Assembly (NCBI GenBank): GCA_963717725.1
Contig: CAVQWS010000024.1
Coordinates: forward strand, 1 to 64,000
Length of the DNA: 64,000 nucleotides
Reading direction: 5' to 3'
DNA from: AC-32 sp963717725
GTDB lineage: Bacteria > Actinomycetota > Thermoleophilia > Gaiellales > Gaiellaceae
In this document: in pieces, positions 54,213 to 63,475 of the stretch
How positions within the stretch are numbered: position 1 is the stretch's first letter
Layout: each line of letters starts with the position of its first letter
Translations under genes and position numbers: made by a program
Notes under the pieces: model-generated
Databases searched by the model: none
What the model was told of the DNA's origin: nothing
What the model saw: the letters and a program-made list of their open reading frames with translations, nothing else

Positions 54213-55018
54213 CAACCGGATTCTAGGATCAGCTCGGTCGCCTCCGGCCGCGCGAGGAAGCGGAAGGGGACGAACGTGGTGCCGAGGCCGGCCGAGAGGT
54301 GCAGCGTCGCCGCCGGCCGCGGGTAGAGGCCGCGGATGTAGCTCCAGCGGATGTGGGCGAGCCGCAGCCGCCCGCCCGGCCAAGGAAGGCAGATCTGGCC
54401 GGCGTGCAGGTGGCCCGAGAGGACAAGGTGGAACGCGCCTTCGGGCAGCCGGTCGATCACGTCCGGGAAGTGGCAGAGCAGGATCCGCAGGTCGGCGCTC
54501 TCGTCCACCAGCCGCTCGGGCTGCGAGAGGCGGCGGCGGAACGTGCGGGGGTCGACACCGGCGATCTGGATGCGGCAGCCGCGCAGCTCGATCGTGCGCG
54601 AGTCGTCCGTGAGCAGCGTGGCCGGTTCGAGGTCGGCCACGGCGGCGGGATGCGAGAACGGGTCGCGGGTCGAGGCGAAATCGTGGTTGCCGAGCACGGC
54701 GAAGCAGCGCGGCAGCCGCGCGAGCAGCGCCCGCAGGCGCGGCTCGCCGGAGCGGCGCGAGAGCAGGTCGCCGCTGATCAGCGTCAGCTCGGGCTGCCGT
54801 TGCTCGACCCAGTCGACCGCGCGCTCGACCGCCGCCAGGCCGCGCGAGGGCACGCCCAGGTGGAAGTCCGAGAGATGCGCGATCCGCAGGCCCTCGAGCT
54901 CAGGCGGCAGGCCGGGCAGTGGGCACGGCAGCGTCTCGAGCTTGACCCAGCCCGCCTCGAAGTGTCCCCACGCCAGCCCGGCCGCCGCTGCAGCGCCGCC
55001 GAGCTTGATGAGCCGCAA
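54212..55018 (-). CDS. metallophosphoesterase (YkuE/calcineurin type)
   Basis: 268 residues. Two-metal phosphoesterase motifs in order: LRIAHLSDFHLG, LISGDLLSRRSG, AVLGNHDFAS, LLCHFPDVIDRL and LVLSGHLHAGQICLP. A short hydrophobic N-terminus (GGAAAAAGLAWG) could anchor it. YkuE-like members often act at the cell surface. Transcribed with the succinate dehydrogenase cluster, starting right after the CCG subunit stop. Confidence 0.9.
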   Translation of the reverse strand: MRLIKLGGAAAAAGLAWGHFEAGWVKLETLPCPLPGLPPELEGLRIAHLSDFHLGVPSRGLAAVERAVDWVEQRQPELTLISGDLLSRRSGEPRLRALLARLPRCFAVLGNHDFASTRDPFSHPAAVADLEPATLLTDDSRTIELRGCRIQIAGVDPRTFRRRLSQPERLVDESADLRILLCHFPDVIDRLPEGAFHLVLSGHLHAGQICLPWPGGRLRLAHIRWSYIRGLYPRPAATLHLSAGLGTTFVPFRFLARPEATELILESG

Positions 55019-55918
55019 CTACGCCTCGAGCTTCTCGACGACCGGCTCGACCGAGACGACGTGGCGCTTGAACCGCAGCTCGGACTCCTCGAGCCCGGCC
55101 GCCACCCCGATCAGCTGCGAGAGGTGCAGGATCGGCATCGCGAAGTCCTTGCCCGTCGACTTCTTCAGCTTCGACTGCCAGGCGTCGAGCGAGAGGTGGC
55201 AGAGCGGGCACGGCGTCACGATCGCGTCGGCGCCGGCCTCGCTGGCCTGCTCGATCGGCTGGATCAGCTCGCCGAGCGCGGTCTCCTCGCGCGCCTGGAT
55301 GATCGGGAAGCCGCAACACTTGATCTTGGCCGGGTAGTCGACCGGCTCGCCGCCGCAGGCCTCGATGATCGCCTCCAGCGACCACGGCTTGTCCGGGTCC
55401 TCGAACCCGAGCACCTTCGACGGCCGCAGGATCTGGCAACCGTAGAAAGGCGCGATCTTGAGACCCTTCAGGCCCTTGTGCGCAACGGTCTTCAGCAGCT
55501 CGTAGCCGTCGCCCTCGGCGATCAGCCAGAGCAGGTGCTTGACCTCAACGGTGCCCGCGTACGGCGGCGCGCCGACGGTCTCGAGGTTCGCACTGACGCG
55601 CGCGCGCAGCTCGTCGTCGTTCTTGAGCTGCCAGTTCGCCTGCCGCAGGTTCAACGTGCAGACGTTGCAGATCGTCATCAGCGTGTCGCAGCCGGTCTGC
55701 TCGGCGTAGGCCAGGATGCGCGCGTTCAGGTGCAGGTAGTAGTCGGGCTCGGCCTCGTGGATGTCGCCGGCGCCGCAGCAGGTGACCGACTCGAGCTCGT
55801 CGAGCTCCAGGCCGAGCTTCGGCGCCAGCGCCTGCGTCGAGATGTCGAGCTCCTTCGCTGAGAGCGAGGCGAGGCAGCCCTTGTAGTACGCGACGCGCTT
55901 CGGCTCAGTCGCCGCCAC
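55019..55918 (-). CDS. CCG-domain subunit of succinate dehydrogenase / heterodisulfide-reductase-like
   Basis: 299 residues with two CCG (cysteine-rich) domains: YYKGCLASLS, VTCCGAGDIHEAEPD, ICNVCTLNLRQ, then FYGCQILRPS, KCCGFPIIQ and TPCPLCHLSLD. These bind [4Fe-4S] clusters, as in HdrB and the SdhE subunit of class E succinate:quinone oxidoreductases, which lack the usual heme-b anchor. It overlaps sdhB by 14 nt and is taken as the electron-transfer/membrane-contact subunit. Confidence 0.88.
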   Translation of the reverse strand: MAATEPKRVAYYKGCLASLSAKELDISTQALAPKLGLELDELESVTCCGAGDIHEAEPDYYLHLNARILAYAEQTGCDTLMTICNVCTLNLRQANWQLKNDDELRARVSANLETVGAPPYAGTVEVKHLLWLIAEGDGYELLKTVAHKGLKGLKIAPFYGCQILRPSKVLGFEDPDKPWSLEAIIEACGGEPVDYPAKIKCCGFPIIQAREETALGELIQPIEQASEAGADAIVTPCPLCHLSLDAWQSKLKKSTGKDFAMPILHLSQLIGVAAGLEESELRFKRHVVSVEPVVEKLEA

Positions 55919-56954
55919 TCTTGCCTCCTGAGTGCTCGGCGTCGGCCTCGAGCACGTGCTCGATCATCGCGAGGCCCCTCTCGCCCTGGACGATCCCGGC
56001 CGCGCCTTCGCGGCCCTGCTGGCGCACGAGGTCGCGCAGCGCCCGCGCCTCATGGACGTCCTTCGCCACGTGCGGCGGAAACGGCGGCGGCACCTTGCCG
56101 TGCTTGGCCAGCTTGAGCGCGAAGCCGATCTGCTTGACCGCTTCGACCGTCCCCTGGGTCTTCGGCACCAGCTCGGTCTCGCGCAGCCAGCCGGTCGTCT
56201 CGGCCGACTTGACGAACCACTTCGCGTGCTTGGCACCCATGTCGTGGTCGACCTTCTGCTTGATCGACTCCGCGCCAAGCTTGGCGATCGCGTCGCGCGG
56301 GTCGACGCCCTTCGGGCAGCGCTCATTGCAGAAATAGCAGCGCGTGCAGTCCCAGATCCCGTGCTCCTGGTTGTACTCGTTCAGCCGCGCGATGTCTGCC
56401 TGGTCGCGGACGTCGCCGACGAAGCGGAAGCCCTTGGCGAGCGCGGCCGGCCCGAGGAACTCCGGGTCGGACTCCATCGAGTTGCACTCCGAGACGCAGC
56501 AGCCGCACATGATGCAGAGCGCTTCCTTGTGGATCGCGTTCACCTGCTGCTGCGAGACGATCCGCTCCTTCTCCGCGACCTCGTCGTAGCCGGGGTCGAG
56601 CCACGGTTTCATCGCGCGGATCTTGTTCCAGAACGGCGCCATGTCCACGACCAGGTCCTTGAGCACGGGCATGTTCCCCATCGGCGCGATCGTCGGCACG
56701 TGCCCGGCCTCGACGATCGGCTTCATCGGCTCCTTGCAGGCAAGGATGGCGCGGCCGTCCATGCGCATCCCGCACGAGCCGCAGATCATCATGCGGCAGC
56801 TCTTGCGGTAGGCGAGCGTGCCGTCGTGCTTGTCCTTGATCAGGTCGAGCACGTCGAGCAGGCAGGCCCACTCGGGCGCGTCGACCTCGTATTCGCGCAG
56901 CTCGCGTTCCCCGCGCTGCGGGTTGTAGCGCCAGATCTTCAGCGCAACGTCCAT
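55905..56954 (-). CDS. sdhB: succinate dehydrogenase iron-sulfur subunit (long form)
   Basis: 349 residues. [2Fe-2S] ligands in KSCRMMICGSCGMRMDGRA and ILACKEP; further cluster motifs ALCIMCGCCVSECNS and CTRCYFCNERCPKGVDP. It has ~100 residues beyond the normal SdhB end (from GAESIKQKVDHDMGAKHAKW to the C-terminus), as in class E enzymes. Start ATG at 56954 overlaps the lipoprotein stop region; the frame upstream is antisense noise. Confidence 0.92.
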   Translation of the reverse strand: MDVALKIWRYNPQRGERELREYEVDAPEWACLLDVLDLIKDKHDGTLAYRKSCRMMICGSCGMRMDGRAILACKEPMKPIVEAGHVPTIAPMGNMPVLKDLVVDMAPFWNKIRAMKPWLDPGYDEVAEKERIVSQQQVNAIHKEALCIMCGCCVSECNSMESDPEFLGPAALAKGFRFVGDVRDQADIARLNEYNQEHGIWDCTRCYFCNERCPKGVDPRDAIAKLGAESIKQKVDHDMGAKHAKWFVKSAETTGWLRETELVPKTQGTVEAVKQIGFALKLAKHGKVPPPFPPHVAKDVHEARALRDLVRQQGREGAAGIVQGERGLAMIEHVLEADAEHSGGKSGGD

Positions 56955-57727
56955 CAACCCACCATTTTCGTGAGGTCGACGACCGAGTTGCTCGGCGGGG
57001 CGGTGATCGGGACGGGCTTGCCGAAGTCGTGGAGCTCCATCGTCACCTTCGCGGCCTGCCGCCGGCCCGCGTGCTCGTCGTAGCTCACCTTGCGAATGTA
57101 GCCGTTCTCGTCGACCCAGACGTCGACCGGCAGCGTCTTCACGCCGCTCTGCGAGATCACGCCCTGAAGGGCGTCCTTGGTGGAGCCGCTCGCCTGCTTG
57201 GCGGCCCGGTCGAGGTTCGCGGAGACGCTGTAATGGGTCGTGTCCACACCGCCGACCGACTCCGAGCCGACCTTGTCCACGGTCGAGGAGCCCTGCAGGT
57301 AGGCGAGCGCGTTCGCCGGCGTCGGGCTGGCGTCCAGGATCCCGCTCAGGTCGGTGTTCCCCTGCGAGCTGCCGAGCGTCGCGAGGTTGATCTTGATCCA
57401 CTGCTTGTCTTGCGTCGTCGCCTGCGCAAAGGCCGGCGAGCGGAGATAGAGGACGTCGCCGTCGACGAACGAGTCGACCGGGATCGGCCGCCCGTTCGCG
57501 TTCAGCTTCATCGTCACCTCCCCGGTGCGCTGCTTGTTGTTGAAGATGCCGCTGCCGCTGCCGGACAGCCCCTGGGCCGAGACCGCGAAGTCGGCCTCGA
57601 GGCTGCCGGTGTTTGCGGTCTTGGACGCCGCGCGCGCGATGTCCTCGGGCGTGGCCGAGGAGCCGCCGCCACCGCCGCCGCACCCGGCCGCCACGAGCAC
57701 GAGCGCTCCAAGCGCGAGGCGGCGCAT
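56954..57727 (-). CDS. LppX/LprG-like lipoprotein inside the sdh operon
   Basis: 257 residues with lipobox LVLVAAGCGGGG. The mature part (EADFAVSAQGLSGSGSGIFN, TGEVTMKLNANGRPIPVDSF, LPVDVWVDENGYIRKVSYDE) matches the LppX_LprAFG-like half-barrel that carries lipids in mycobacteria. Its start overlaps the sdhA stop (TGATG). Placement between sdhA and sdhB is unusual; whether it serves the dehydrogenase or is only co-transcribed is unknown. Confidence 0.82.
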   Translation of the reverse strand: MRRLALGALVLVAAGCGGGGGGSSATPEDIARAASKTANTGSLEADFAVSAQGLSGSGSGIFNNKQRTGEVTMKLNANGRPIPVDSFVDGDVLYLRSPAFAQATTQDKQWIKINLATLGSSQGNTDLSGILDASPTPANALAYLQGSSTVDKVGSESVGGVDTTHYSVSANLDRAAKQASGSTKDALQGVISQSGVKTLPVDVWVDENGYIRKVSYDEHAGRRQAAKVTMELHDFGKPVPITAPPSNSVVDLTKMVG

Positions 57728-59409
57728 CAGTACGTCCGCTCCATCGGCTGCCACTTCGTGACGGTGACCGGCCTCCAGCCGAGCCTCGGCGCGCCGTTCT
57801 CGATCGTCACGAGCGTGTGGCGCATGTAGTTCTCGTCGTCGCGCTCGGGGTAGTCGTACGGCCGCGCGTGGGCGCCGCGGCTCTCCTTGCGCTCGATTCC
57901 CGCGACGACCATGCAGGACGCGAGGTCGAGCATGAAGCCGAGCTCGAGCGCCTGCGTCAGATCGTTGTTGAAGACGTCGCCCTTGTCCTCGACGACGACG
58001 TGCTCGTAGCGCTCGCGCAGGCCGTCCACGATCCCCTCCTGTTTGCGCATCTGCTCGTCGCGGCGGAAGACGCCGAAGTTCTCGTGCATCGTCTCTGCCA
58101 GCTCGTTGCGGATCGACCACGGCCGCTCGCCCTCGGAACGGTCGAGCAGCTCCTGCAGCTCCTGCTTCGCGTCGGCCTCCGCGCTGACAGGAACCTTGAC
58201 GGTCGTGTGCGTCAGCGCCCAGTCGGCCGCGTGGGCACCGGCACGCTTGCCGTAGGTGATCGTCTCCATCAGTGCGTTGCCGCCGAGGCGGTTCGCGCCG
58301 TGCACGGAGACGCAGGCGCACTCGCCGGCGGCGTAGAGCCCCTCGAGCGAGGTGCGGCCCCAGACGTCCGTGTCGACGCCGCCCATGTGGTAGTGGGCAC
58401 CGGGCCGGACCGGGATCGGCTCGTTGATCGGGTCGACGCCCGCGAAGACCATCGCCAGCTCGCGCGTGCCGTGCAGCCGCTCGAGGATCTTCTCCGCGCC
58501 GAGGTGGCGCATGTCGAGCAGGACGTTGCCGTTCACGCCGCGGCCCTCGTCGATCTCGGTCTGCTCGGCGCGCGAGATGACGTCGCGCGAGGCGAGCTCC
58601 ATCGCGTTCGGTGCGTAGCGCTTGAGGAAGCGGTCGCCCTCCGAGTTGAGCAGGTAGGCGCCCTCGCCGCGCGTGCCCTCGGTGATCAGGACGCCGGTCG
58701 GCGCGAGCGTGGTCGGATGGAACTGCATCATCTCCATGTCCTCGAGTGCGACACCGAGCCGCAGCGCCTGCGCCATCCCGTCCCCGGTGCAGGCGTAGGC
58801 GTTGGTCGTGCCGGTGTAGAGCCGGCCCGCGCCGCCGGTGGTGAGGATCACCGTCTTCGCCCCGATCGTGGCCAGGCCACCGTCGAGCAGGTTCCAGGCG
58901 ATCACGCCCTGGCAGCGGTCCTCGTGCTCGACCAGCTTCCAGACGAAGAACTCCTCGTAGACCTTGAGGTCGCGCTTCATCACCTGCTCGTAAAGCACGT
59001 GTACGAGCACGTGCCCCGTGATGTCGGCCGCGTAGGCGGTTCGCGGCTCGCCCGCCGCCCCGAACGGGCGCTGCGCGATTCGTCCGTCCTCGGTCCGCGA
59101 GAAGACGGCGCCCCAGTGCTCGAGCTGGTAGACGTCGTCCGGCGCCTCATCGCAGAGGATCTGGATCGCGTCCTGGTCGCCAAGGTAGTCGGAGCCTTTG
59201 ACCGTGTCGAACGCGTGCTTCTCGGGGTCGTCCTCGGAGGCGTTTCCGAGCGCCGCGTTGATCCCGCCCTCGGCCGCGCCGGAATGGCTGCGGGTGGGAT
59301 GAATCTTCGAGATGAGCGCGACGTCGGCGCCCGCGTCATGCGCCTCGATGGCCGCGCGCATGCCCGCGCAGCCGGCCCCGACAACGAGCACGTCGTGCTT
59401 GGCTTCCAC
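57727..59409 (-). CDS. sdhA: succinate dehydrogenase flavoprotein subunit
   Basis: 560 residues. FAD dinucleotide motif DVLVVGAGCAGMRAAIEAHD, covalent-FAD His region THPTRSHSGAAEGGINAALG-like (reads PTRSHSGAAEGGINAALGN), substrate/active-site ALEDMEMMQFHPTTL, TEGTRGEGAYLLNSEGDRF, and the second FAD contact YAAGECACVSVHGANRLGGN. Oxidises succinate to fumarate in the TCA cycle. GTG start. First gene of the minus-strand operon sdhA - lipoprotein - sdhB - CCG subunit - phosphoesterase. Confidence 0.96.
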   Translation of the reverse strand: MEAKHDVLVVGAGCAGMRAAIEAHDAGADVALISKIHPTRSHSGAAEGGINAALGNASEDDPEKHAFDTVKGSDYLGDQDAIQILCDEAPDDVYQLEHWGAVFSRTEDGRIAQRPFGAAGEPRTAYAADITGHVLVHVLYEQVMKRDLKVYEEFFVWKLVEHEDRCQGVIAWNLLDGGLATIGAKTVILTTGGAGRLYTGTTNAYACTGDGMAQALRLGVALEDMEMMQFHPTTLAPTGVLITEGTRGEGAYLLNSEGDRFLKRYAPNAMELASRDVISRAEQTEIDEGRGVNGNVLLDMRHLGAEKILERLHGTRELAMVFAGVDPINEPIPVRPGAHYHMGGVDTDVWGRTSLEGLYAAGECACVSVHGANRLGGNALMETITYGKRAGAHAADWALTHTTVKVPVSAEADAKQELQELLDRSEGERPWSIRNELAETMHENFGVFRRDEQMRKQEGIVDGLRERYEHVVVEDKGDVFNNDLTQALELGFMLDLASCMVVAGIERKESRGAHARPYDYPERDDENYMRHTLVTIENGAPRLGWRPVTVTKWQPMERTY

Positions 59410-59512
59410 CGGATCAGACGCTATCGGAAGAAGCCTCGCTTGCGGCCTGGTAACGGATGGGGCGACGGTTCCCGCTGGCGGTCACCCGACGGTATGCCGA
59501 TCATGGGTGCAG

Positions 59513-61423
59513 ATGCTTCGCCTCGAACGCCACCCGCTCGGGCCGCGGGTCTATTTGCTCGGCACGCGCGTGCACGAATGGCACCTCGGCGCGGCGCTGC
59601 TGCTCGGCCTTGCGGTCGGCGGACTCCTCGACCGCGTGGACGACAGCTTCACGACCGTCGCGACGATCACCGGCGGGCTCTGGTTGATCGCGAAGGACTG
59701 GCGGGACGTCTTTCCGGCTCAGCGCGACAGCGCCGCGTGGCGGCTGGGGCTGCACGCGCGGGTCCATCCGCTGAGGGCCGTTCGCCGCGCCGATCCGCTG
59801 CCAAAGCTCGCGGCCGTTACGGCCGGACTGGCGGGCGTCGTCAACCTCGCCTCGGCCGTCACGCCCAACATCGCCTGGCGGAACCACCTTGTCCTCCACG
59901 TCGAGCCGTTCGAGACTCTGAAGCTGTCGCACGCCGCGGCCGTACCCACCTCGATGCTCCTACTCGTCACGGCGCCGTACCTGTGGCGCCGCCGGCAAAG
60001 CGCGCTGCGGCTGGGGCTCGCGCTCCTGCTGGGGCTGACGGTCCTCGACCTGCTGAAGGGGCTGGACGTCGAGGCCGCCGCCGGGAGCGCCTGCGCCGCG
60101 ATGGTGCTCTGGCTGGGGCGGCACTCCTTCTGCGTCGGGCATGACCCAGACACGCTTCGCACGGCGCTGAGGCGCGTCCCGATGCTCGCGGCCGCCAGCC
60201 TCTTCCTCTGCGGGCTCGCGGTCTGGATCGCGGCACCCGAGAGCGCCGGCCTCTCGACGATCGTGCGCGCGACGGGCGACGCGCTCTTCTGGCAGGTGGG
60301 ACCGCTCGACTTCCGAGACGAGCTGGGTCATCTCGACGAGGCGATCGGCGTCACCGGCCTCCTGACGCTTGTCTGGTGCGCATATCTCCTCTTCCGGCCA
60401 CTCGCCGCACCGCGTGTGCTCCCCGGAATCGAGCTCCGCCGAGCGGCGCGCGAGCTCGTGCGGCGGCACGGCGACGACACGCTCGCCTACTTCAAGCTCC
60501 GCCGCGACCAGCACTACCTCTTCAGCAGTGACCGTCAGGCGTTCCTCGGCTACCGCGTCGAGGCCGGCGTGCTCCTCGTCTCCGGTGACCCGGTCGGGTC
60601 CGACCAGGCGATCCCCCCGCTTCTGCGGGAGCTGAGCCTGTTTGCCGAGACGAGAGGGCTCAAGCTGGCGGCGCTAGGCGCCGGGGAGGTGATGCGGCCG
60701 CTCTGGAAACAGTTAGGGCTGCGGTCTCTTTACCTGGGCGACGAGGCGGTCGTCGAGATCGCGTCTTTCTCACTCGAGGGCCGGGCGATCCGCAAGGTCC
60801 GGCAGTCGGTCACCCGCCTGGAGAAGCAGGGCTACGTCGCCGAGCTGCGCCGGCTCGAGGAGCTCTCCGACGCGGAGCTCGCCGACCTGGATGCGGTGAG
60901 CCGGAGCTGGCGCGGCGGCGAGGCGGAGCGCGGCTTCGCGATGTCGCTCGACGAGCTTCGCCGGGACGACCACGGCGACAGCCTCGTCGTCCTCGGGCGC
61001 GACGCGAGCGGCCAGATTCGCGGCTTTCTGCACTTCGCCCCGAGCTACGGCCGGGCTGCGGTCTCGCTCTCGCTCATGCGTCGCCAGCGCGACACCCCGA
61101 ACGGCCTGATGGAGTTCCTCGTCGCTCGTGGCCTCGGGCTGCTCGGGGAGCGCGGCATCGAAGAGGCCTCACTGAACTTCGCCGCTTTCGCGCGCTTCAT
61201 CCACGCTCCTCGCGGCGCGGTGGAGCGCGTCGTCGGCCGCGGGCTGCTGATCGCCGATGCGGCCTTCCAGATCGAGCGGCTGCACCGCTTCAACACCAAG
61301 TTCTTCCCCCGCTGGGAGCCGCGCTACCTCATGTACGAGCACGCTCTGGGTCTTCCGCGGGTTGCCCTGGCCTCGCTGTGGGCGGAGGGCCAGCTGCCCA
61401 GGCCGGGTTCGCGGCGACGATAG
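59513..61423 (+). CDS. DUF2156 / MprF-like membrane protein (phosphatidylglycerol lysyltransferase family)
   Basis: About 636 residues from ATG 59513. The N-terminal ~330 residues hold about seven membrane helices (GAALLLGLAVGGLL, LRLGLALLLGLTVLDLL, AAASLFLCGLAVWIA). The C-terminal ~300 residues are a DUF2156 GNAT-like domain (AYFKLRRDQHYLFSSDRQAF, VSGDPVGSDQAIPPLLRELS, KFFPRWEPRYLMYEHALGLP) as in MprF/LysX. The family transfers amino acids from aminoacyl-tRNA to phosphatidylglycerol; the substrate here is not known. Divergent from sdhA. Confidence 0.85.
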   Translation: MLRLERHPLGPRVYLLGTRVHEWHLGAALLLGLAVGGLLDRVDDSFTTVATITGGLWLIAKDWRDVFPAQRDSAAWRLGLHARVHPLRAVRRADPLPKLAAVTAGLAGVVNLASAVTPNIAWRNHLVLHVEPFETLKLSHAAAVPTSMLLLVTAPYLWRRRQSALRLGLALLLGLTVLDLLKGLDVEAAAGSACAAMVLWLGRHSFCVGHDPDTLRTALRRVPMLAAASLFLCGLAVWIAAPESAGLSTIVRATGDALFWQVGPLDFRDELGHLDEAIGVTGLLTLVWCAYLLFRPLAAPRVLPGIELRRAARELVRRHGDDTLAYFKLRRDQHYLFSSDRQAFLGYRVEAGVLLVSGDPVGSDQAIPPLLRELSLFAETRGLKLAALGAGEVMRPLWKQLGLRSLYLGDEAVVEIASFSLEGRAIRKVRQSVTRLEKQGYVAELRRLEELSDAELADLDAVSRSWRGGEAERGFAMSLDELRRDDHGDSLVVLGRDASGQIRGFLHFAPSYGRAAVSLSLMRRQRDTPNGLMEFLVARGLGLLGERGIEEASLNFAAFARFIHAPRGAVERVVGRGLLIADAAFQIERLHRFNTKFFPRWEPRYLMYEHALGLPRVALASLWAEGQLPRPGSRRR

Positions 61424-61871
61424 CGCGGACGACCTCCCCGACCTCGTAGGCGATCCAGAAGCACAGGACGGCGAGCGGAAGCTCCGCGACGAGTGCGAAC
61501 AGCAGCGCCCACGCGAACTCGCGTCCCGGCTGAGCCGTGGCCAGGTCGAACCACGCGTCGCAGAGCAGAGCCGTCCCGGCGACCGCGCCGAGGATGGTCA
61601 CGAACGGAGAGCGCCTGAGCATCGCCACGAACGTCGCGATCAGGGCCGCCGCCTCGAAGAGGTCGAATCCGGCCCAGGCAATTTGCCAGTGATGGGTGAC
61701 GTGCTCGGAAGGAAGCGTTGCGCTCAGGTACGCCGTCCAGGGAAAGAGCCCGATCGCGACGGCCCCGAGGACCACCAGCAGCCCGAGACGCGCGTATCGG
61801 AGTCGATCCAACACGTGCTCGGCTCTGGGCGGAAGCGAGCTCTCCGTCACCGAGCCATTGTGCAGGAGCAT
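61329..61871 (-). CDS. four-helix membrane protein of unknown function
   Basis: 180 residues from ATG 61871: LGLLVVLGAVAIGLFPWTAY, IAWAGFDLFEAAALIATFVA, FVTILGAVAGTALLCDAWFD and WALLFALVAELPLAVLCFWI are four membrane segments; no catalytic motif. Its last 95 nt overlap the end of the convergent DUF2156 gene, a long overlap that may mean the true stop or start differs. It is divergent from pckA with a gap of only ~40 nt. Confidence 0.7.
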   Translation of the reverse strand: MLLHNGSVTESSLPPRAEHVLDRLRYARLGLLVVLGAVAIGLFPWTAYLSATLPSEHVTHHWQIAWAGFDLFEAAALIATFVAMLRRSPFVTILGAVAGTALLCDAWFDLATAQPGREFAWALLFALVAELPLAVLCFWIAYEVGEVVRAIVAANPAWAAGPPPTARPGQPAEDPERART

Positions 61872-61913
61872 CGAGCCCTCCGAGGCGTGGATAAGATCCC
61901 GCTCGTGGCGAAG

Positions 61914-63440
61914 ATGCTCTTCCGGCTGCCAGACGCGGCAGCCGTGACCGACAACCCGGACCCCGACGAGCTCAAGGTGCTCGCCGCGCGCATGCCGAAT
62001 GCGCGGCCGACGCGCTACGACAATCTCAATGTCCAGACCGAGGTCGTCAATCGCTCGAAGGGCTCGACCTTCATCGTCACGGACGAGCCCGACGGCCAGA
62101 ACCAGGCGATCAGCCGCGAGGAAGGCGAGAGCTGGGCGCAGCGCCAGGACGAGTACATCGCCGGCCGGGAGATGGTCGTCGTCGACGGCTTCATCGGCAA
62201 CGACCCCGACTTTCGCACGCCTGCCCGGCTCTACATCGAGGCCGCCAACGCCAACATCGCCGGCATGCAGCAGCAGCTCTTCTTCTCGCCCGCAGAAGGC
62301 GAGGAGCTGGAGCCCGAGCTGACCGTCATCTACACGCCCAACCTGAAGGCCGACGGCTATCCGGACGACCGCCTGATCGCCGTCGACCTCGAGCAGGGCG
62401 TCACCCGTGTCTTCAACTCCGACTACTTCGGCGAGTCGAAGAAGGGCGGCCTGCGGATGTGGAACAAGCTCGTCTACGACCGCGGCGGGATCCCGCTGCA
62501 CGCGGGCTGCAAGATCATCCCGACCGAGCAGGGCAAGCGCGTCGGCCTGATCGTCGGGCTCTCCGGGACCGGCAAGACGACGACCACCTTCACGCGCCAG
62601 AACGGCTCGCTGCCGGTGCAGGACGACTTTGTCGCCTGGATGCCGAACGGCCGGGTCTACGCGACGGAGAACGGCTGCTTCGCCAAGACCTTCGGGCTCA
62701 ACCCCGAGGACGAGCCGACGATCTACGGCGCCGTCACGCAGCCGCGCTCGTACCTCGAGAACGTCTCGCAGCACGGCGACGAGCCGGACTTCTACGACAC
62801 CGAGTACACGTCAAATGGGCGCGCGACTTTCCCGTTCGACGTGATTGAGGCCGCCTCGGCCGACGAGATCGACGAGGCGCACTTCCTGCTGATCCTGAAC
62901 AAGAACGAGAACATCGTCCCCGCCGTTGCGAAGCTCGAAGGGCCGCAGGCAGCGGCCTTCTTCATGCTCGGTGAGACCACCGGCACGAGCGCCGGCGGCG
63001 CGGACGAGGCGGGCAAGTTCATGCGTGTGCCGGGGACGAACCCCTTCTTCCCGATGCTGCACGACCTGCAGGGCAACCGCTTCCTCGAACTACTGGCGCA
63101 GCACCCGCTCGAGGTCTACGTGATGAACACCGGGCGCGTCGGCGGCCCCGACGGCGACGAACGCTCGCGCAAGGTGCGGATCAAGCACTCCTCCGCGATC
63201 GTGAAGGGCATCGCCGAGGGCACGATCGAGTGGGAGCGCGACCCGGACTTCGGGTACCTCGTCGCCGCCTCGGTGCCGGGAATCGACGAGCCCGAGATCC
63301 TGCAACCGCGGCGGCTCTACGAGGAGCAGGGCCGCGGTGCCGAGTACCGCTCGCTGGTCGAGCGCTTCAAGGCCGAGCGCGCCGAGTTCCTGCGCGGCTT
63401 CTCGAGCCTCTCCGACGAGATCGTCGCAGCGGTCTCGTAG
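61914..63440 (+). CDS. pckA: phosphoenolpyruvate carboxykinase (ATP)
   Basis: 508 residues; converts oxaloacetate plus ATP to PEP. Kinase-1a loop IVGLSGTGKTTTTFTR, metal site in DDFVAWMPNGRVYATENGCF, RPTRYDNLNVQTEVVNRSKG at the N-terminus and FFMLGETTGTSAGGADEAG. ATP-type by its overall pattern. GTGs at 61887 and 61905 are alternative starts; no clear ribosome site decides. With aceA/aceB it supplies gluconeogenesis from C2 compounds. Confidence 0.93.
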   Translation: MLFRLPDAAAVTDNPDPDELKVLAARMPNARPTRYDNLNVQTEVVNRSKGSTFIVTDEPDGQNQAISREEGESWAQRQDEYIAGREMVVVDGFIGNDPDFRTPARLYIEAANANIAGMQQQLFFSPAEGEELEPELTVIYTPNLKADGYPDDRLIAVDLEQGVTRVFNSDYFGESKKGGLRMWNKLVYDRGGIPLHAGCKIIPTEQGKRVGLIVGLSGTGKTTTTFTRQNGSLPVQDDFVAWMPNGRVYATENGCFAKTFGLNPEDEPTIYGAVTQPRSYLENVSQHGDEPDFYDTEYTSNGRATFPFDVIEAASADEIDEAHFLLILNKNENIVPAVAKLEGPQAAAFFMLGETTGTSAGGADEAGKFMRVPGTNPFFPMLHDLQGNRFLELLAQHPLEVYVMNTGRVGGPDGDERSRKVRIKHSSAIVKGIAEGTIEWERDPDFGYLVAASVPGIDEPEILQPRRLYEEQGRGAEYRSLVERFKAERAEFLRGFSSLSDEIVAAVS

Positions 63441-63475
63441 GGGAGTCCGCCTAGCGGCGGCGAAAGCGTCCGCCG

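Noticed and set aside
57613..60144. 843-codon open frame on the plus strand
   Set aside because: Antisense to sdhA and out of frame with the DUF2156 gene; no motif.
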